A stretch of 16,510 nt of DNA from JAAYBQ01 sp035403465 (GTDB lineage Bacteria; Spirochaetota; UBA4802; UBA5550), in contig DAONFG010000058.1 of the NCBI GenBank assembly GCA_035403465.1, forward strand, positions 1 through 16,510. The letters run 5' to 3'. Under the pieces are notes generated by a model. The model saw nothing but the letters and a program-made list of their open reading frames with translations. It had not been told where the DNA came from and did no database searches. Both the position numbers and the translations under genes were made by a program. Below are positions 14,882-16,510 of this stretch, one piece after another (position 1 is the stretch's first letter; the number at the start of each line of letters is the position of its first letter).

Positions 14882-15298
14882 TTAATAATCAAAAAGATTG
14901 GGGGAATGCTTTCCCGTGATTATTTCATTGCTGTCCCGTTCAATCATGTTGACCAGTTTTTTTATCTTCACACCGGCATCCGTATCGACCTCATTATCAT
15001 CTGAAGCGGATCCTTTTGCGGCAGGGACATGCTCCATTATAAAAGTAAAATTTTTAGTGCTTTTCCTGTATGATGTTATTACTTCACCGGGCTTGATTTT
15101 GACAATTTCGCTGCTTCCCCGTTCAATCCGCTCTGCAAGTAATTCCAGTTTTTCCCTGGTCTCCTCTGAAAACTGCACCTCGTCGCAGCGCATGCATTTT
15201 TTTGCAGGGATATTATCCAGGATAAAACTGAAGTTTTTCCGGCTTGTCCTGAATGTGCTTTTTCCATCAATCAGCACTCCGCCGCATTTACACTGCAT
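14882..15298 (-). CDS. YgiT-type zinc-finger-like protein with internal duplication
   Basis: The start at 15298 is chosen because a G-rich binding site (AGGGGGGC) stands about 6 nt upstream; the ATG at 15322 lacks one. The 138-residue product begins with 'MQCKCGG' and has 'KKCMRC' at 34-38, the CxxC pair pattern of the YgiT/MqsA-N zinc finger; note C3-x-C5 rather than C-x-x-C at the first site. Residues 15-67 and 75-127 are a tandem duplication ('RKNFSFILDNIPAKKC' vs 'TKNFTFIMEHVPAAKG', then 'AERIERGSSEI' vs 'VNMIERDSNEI'). The second copy has lost the cysteines. YgiT proteins are often antitoxins, but no MqsR-like toxin is next to it and the HTH domain of MqsA is missing. It is followed 25 bp later by the hybrid kinase gene, probably in one transcript. 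Confidence 0.75.
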   Translation of the reverse strand: MQCKCGGVLIDGKSTFRTSRKNFSFILDNIPAKKCMRCDEVQFSEETREKLELLAERIERGSSEIVKIKPGEVITSYRKSTKNFTFIMEHVPAAKGSASDDNEVDTDAGVKIKKLVNMIERDSNEIITGKHSPNLFDY

Positions 15299-15330
15299 AG
15301 TTGCCCCCCTGCATAACGACATAATATAGT

Positions 15331-15336
15331 ATTATA
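15331..15336 (-). promoter_or_regulatory. Candidate -10 element for the YgiT-like/kinase operon
   Basis: On the minus strand a consensus TATAAT occurs at 15336-15331, about 33 bp before the start at 15298, within a very AT-rich stretch. The hexamer 16 bp upstream of it (TACTTG) is a poor -35, so the call is tentative. Confidence 0.35.
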
Positions 15337-15420
15337 AATTATTATTTTTATACAAGTATTTATTAATCAATACTTTTTTAAGGTCTCCGGAAAAAGCGCG
15401 TATTGTTTTGATACCCGGCA

Positions 15421-15580
15421 GGGTATTTTAAATTAAAGTGCTGTAATAAAGGTTTTTCATATTTTCCATATCATTATGGGGTAAAGAGGCTTTAGTCCCT
15501 TTCAAAGCCCCGCACTCCAGGCAAGCCGGGATGCAATTTCAAAAACGGAGTTTTTGTGACCGCCCTTAAAATTTACTGTT
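15421..15580. other. Non-coding spacer with weak inverted repeats
   Basis: No gene is visible. GGCTTT (15488-15493) can pair with AAAGCC (15504-15509), and CAAAAAC (15540-15546) with GTTTTTG (15550-15556) around a GGA loop. Both are short and may be remnants of dispersed repeats or parts of the cobB upstream region. Confidence 0.35.
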
Positions 15581-15587
15581 CTTTTTA

Positions 15588-15618
15588 TTGACACGGGCAT
15601 ATCTTCGGGCTGTATAAA
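15588..15618 (+). promoter_or_regulatory. Candidate promoter for cobB-mutL
   Basis: TTGACA (15588-15593) and TATAAA (15613-15618) are separated by 19 bp, two longer than optimal; both elements are otherwise good. The -10 overlaps the ATG at 15618, which argues that this ATG is not the start and that transcription begins near 15625, giving a leader of about 26 nt. Confidence 0.55.
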
Positions 15619-15650
15619 TGGTCAGGTTCAGGGCTGCAGAGGAGGGGGGT

Positions 15651-16388
15651 ATGGACAGGCTTAAGGAAGCTGCTGAAATTATCAGGAAATCCGGGAATAT
15701 GATAGCCCTCACAGGTGCGGGTGTTTCTGTAGAGAGCGGCATCCCCGATTTCAGGAGCGCAGGAGGTTTATGGGACAAATTTGACCCGGCAATCTACGCA
15801 TCCATACAATCGTTCAACAGCAGGCCTGAACGCGTGTGGGACATGATCTTCGAGATGATCGAACTTACCGCGGCAGCGAAACCGAACAACGCGCACTACG
15901 CCCTTGCCGAACTTGAATCGATGAAATTGCTCAAGGCGCTCATCACGCAGAATATAGATAACCTTCACCAGGAGGCCGGGAGCAGAAACGTTATAGAATA
16001 CCACGGTAACACCAGCCGTCTTGAATGCCTCAACTGCGGCAATAAATATGAGGCGGCCGATTTTGACATTTCCGGTAAAATAATTCCGCGCTGCAGAAGC
16101 TGCGGAACAATACTCAAACCTGCTGTGATATTTTTCGGCGAAATGATCCCGCATGACGCGCTTCAACAGTCAGCTTTATACGCCGGGAAGGCTGACGTGG
16201 TGCTTGTGGCTGGCACATCCGCGGTTGTTTACCCTGCCGCGGCTATTCCACAGCAGGCAAAGAGGAACGGAGCAAAGATAATCGAGTTTAATATAGAAGA
16301 GACAGAATTGACCCGCAGGGGTACCGATATTCTGATACTCGGTTCCGCAGGCAAGACCCTGCCGCAGCTTGTGGAATTACTGAAATAA
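15651..16388 (+). CDS. cobB: Sir2-family NAD-dependent protein deacylase (CobB/sirtuin)
   Basis: Sirtuins remove acyl groups from protein lysines using NAD+ and act in the cytoplasm. The start is placed at 15651 since GGAGGGGGG lies just upstream and the promoter -10 covers the earlier ATG; the product then has 245 residues, normal for the family. Motifs: 'GAGVSVESGIPDFRS' (22-36), 'TQNIDNLHQEAG' (99-110), catalytic His118 in 'YHGN', a zinc site formed by Cys126/Cys129 and Cys148/Cys151, 'PAVIFFGE' (157-164) and 'GTSAVVYPA' (188-196). The Tyr-x-x-Arg pair that marks desuccinylases is not seen in the 62-76 region, so deacetylation is more likely. The sequence resembles Thermotoga Sir2 in character. 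mutL starts 11 nt downstream, so the two probably share a transcript. Confidence 0.94.
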   Translation: MDRLKEAAEIIRKSGNMIALTGAGVSVESGIPDFRSAGGLWDKFDPAIYASIQSFNSRPERVWDMIFEMIELTAAAKPNNAHYALAELESMKLLKALITQNIDNLHQEAGSRNVIEYHGNTSRLECLNCGNKYEAADFDISGKIIPRCRSCGTILKPAVIFFGEMIPHDALQQSALYAGKADVVLVAGTSAVVYPAAAIPQQAKRNGAKIIEFNIEETELTRRGTDILILGSAGKTLPQLVELLK

Positions 16389-16399
16389 CGGGTATACAT

Positions 16400-16510
16400 T
16401 TGGACAGGATAATACTATTACCTGAGCATATAAAGCACATGATCGCTGCAGGCGAGGTGGTCGAAGGCCCATTCTCGGTTGTAAAGGAGCTCGTGGAGAA
16501 CTCTCTCGAT
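16400..16510 (+). CDS. mutL: DNA mismatch repair protein MutL, N-terminal part only
   Basis: The 37 codons visible read MDRIILLPEHIKHMIAAGEV and then VEGPFSVVKELVENSLD, the unmistakable N-terminus of MutL, with the ATPase general base Glu30 and Mg2+-binding Asn34 in the ELVENS motif. MutL couples MutS mismatch recognition to downstream repair and is a GHKL ATPase. The only suitable start is TTG at 16400; no strong binding site precedes it, so translation may depend on coupling to cobB, which ends 11 nt earlier. The Arg of the usual GEVVERP is Gly here. The gene continues beyond the window. Confidence 0.95.
   Translation, partial: MDRIILLPEHIKHMIAAGEVVEGPFSVVKELVENSLD

Noticed and set aside
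14882..15298. Toxin-antitoxin pair (MqsRA-like)
   Set aside because: No small toxin gene is adjacent and the protein lacks the C-terminal HTH of MqsA; its neighbour is a sensor kinase.
1..16510. CRISPR arrays, tRNA or rRNA genes, prophage or insertion sequence genes
   Set aside because: No regularly spaced repeats, tRNA-like cloverleaf, rRNA sequence, transposase, integrase or phage structural genes were recognised.

Overview
The window comes from a Gram-negative (diderm) bacterium of moderate GC content. The main evidence is a FadL/OmpP1-type outer-membrane barrel and two exported lipoprotein-like proteins. The gene content is ordinary chromosomal housekeeping plus one large sensor kinase; no phage, transposase, plasmid or CRISPR genes are visible. 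The phylum cannot be fixed from the sequence. The loose lipoboxes (FLSC, FCSC) would suit a spirochaete-like or deltaproteobacterial-like organism, but this is only a hint. Spacers after position 9535 carry short inverted repeats of the kinds that litter many diderm genomes.

Layout. 1-310: AT-rich, with a possible partial reading frame on the minus strand and a terminator. 311-562 (-): a small winged-helix-like protein. 897-3229 (+): mgtE (Mg2+ channel), a DUF1858 CxxC mini-protein and rsmD (16S rRNA methyltransferase), the last two nearly abutting. 7079-3194 (-): a tightly packed four-gene operon gltX - thiL - lipoprotein - transglutaminase-like lipoprotein, whose end overlaps the end of rsmD by 36 bp. 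7080-7797: about 700 bp of non-coding DNA with palindromes, a very good sigma70-type promoter and a roughly 300-nt leader before the FadL-like gene (7798-9534), which is closed by a strong terminator. 9600-10196: repeat-rich spacer. 10197-11813 (+): glnS. 15298-12022 (-): a YgiT-like zinc-finger protein followed by a 944-residue hybrid histidine kinase. 15651 to the end (+): a Sir2 deacetylase followed by the first 37 codons of mutL.

The most notable observations are these. (1) glnS stops early, but the conserved GlnRS C-terminal motif is intact one frame over, immediately downstream, so one base appears to be missing at 11808-11812. (2) The YgiT-like protein is an internal duplication whose second half has lost its cysteine pair, and it sits directly upstream of the hybrid kinase. 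(3) The FadL-like barrel carries a 33-residue charged, Lys-rich tail after what looks like its final strand. (4) The promoter of that barrel gene is preceded by a cluster of perfect inverted repeats. Several starts are revised from Shine-Dalgarno placement (gltX, the FadL-like gene, the YgiT-like gene, cobB), and rsmD and mutL most likely start at TTG.

I did not find a convincing new multi-gene defence or mobile system. The glnS frameshift and the kinase/zinc-finger pair are the points most worth checking.
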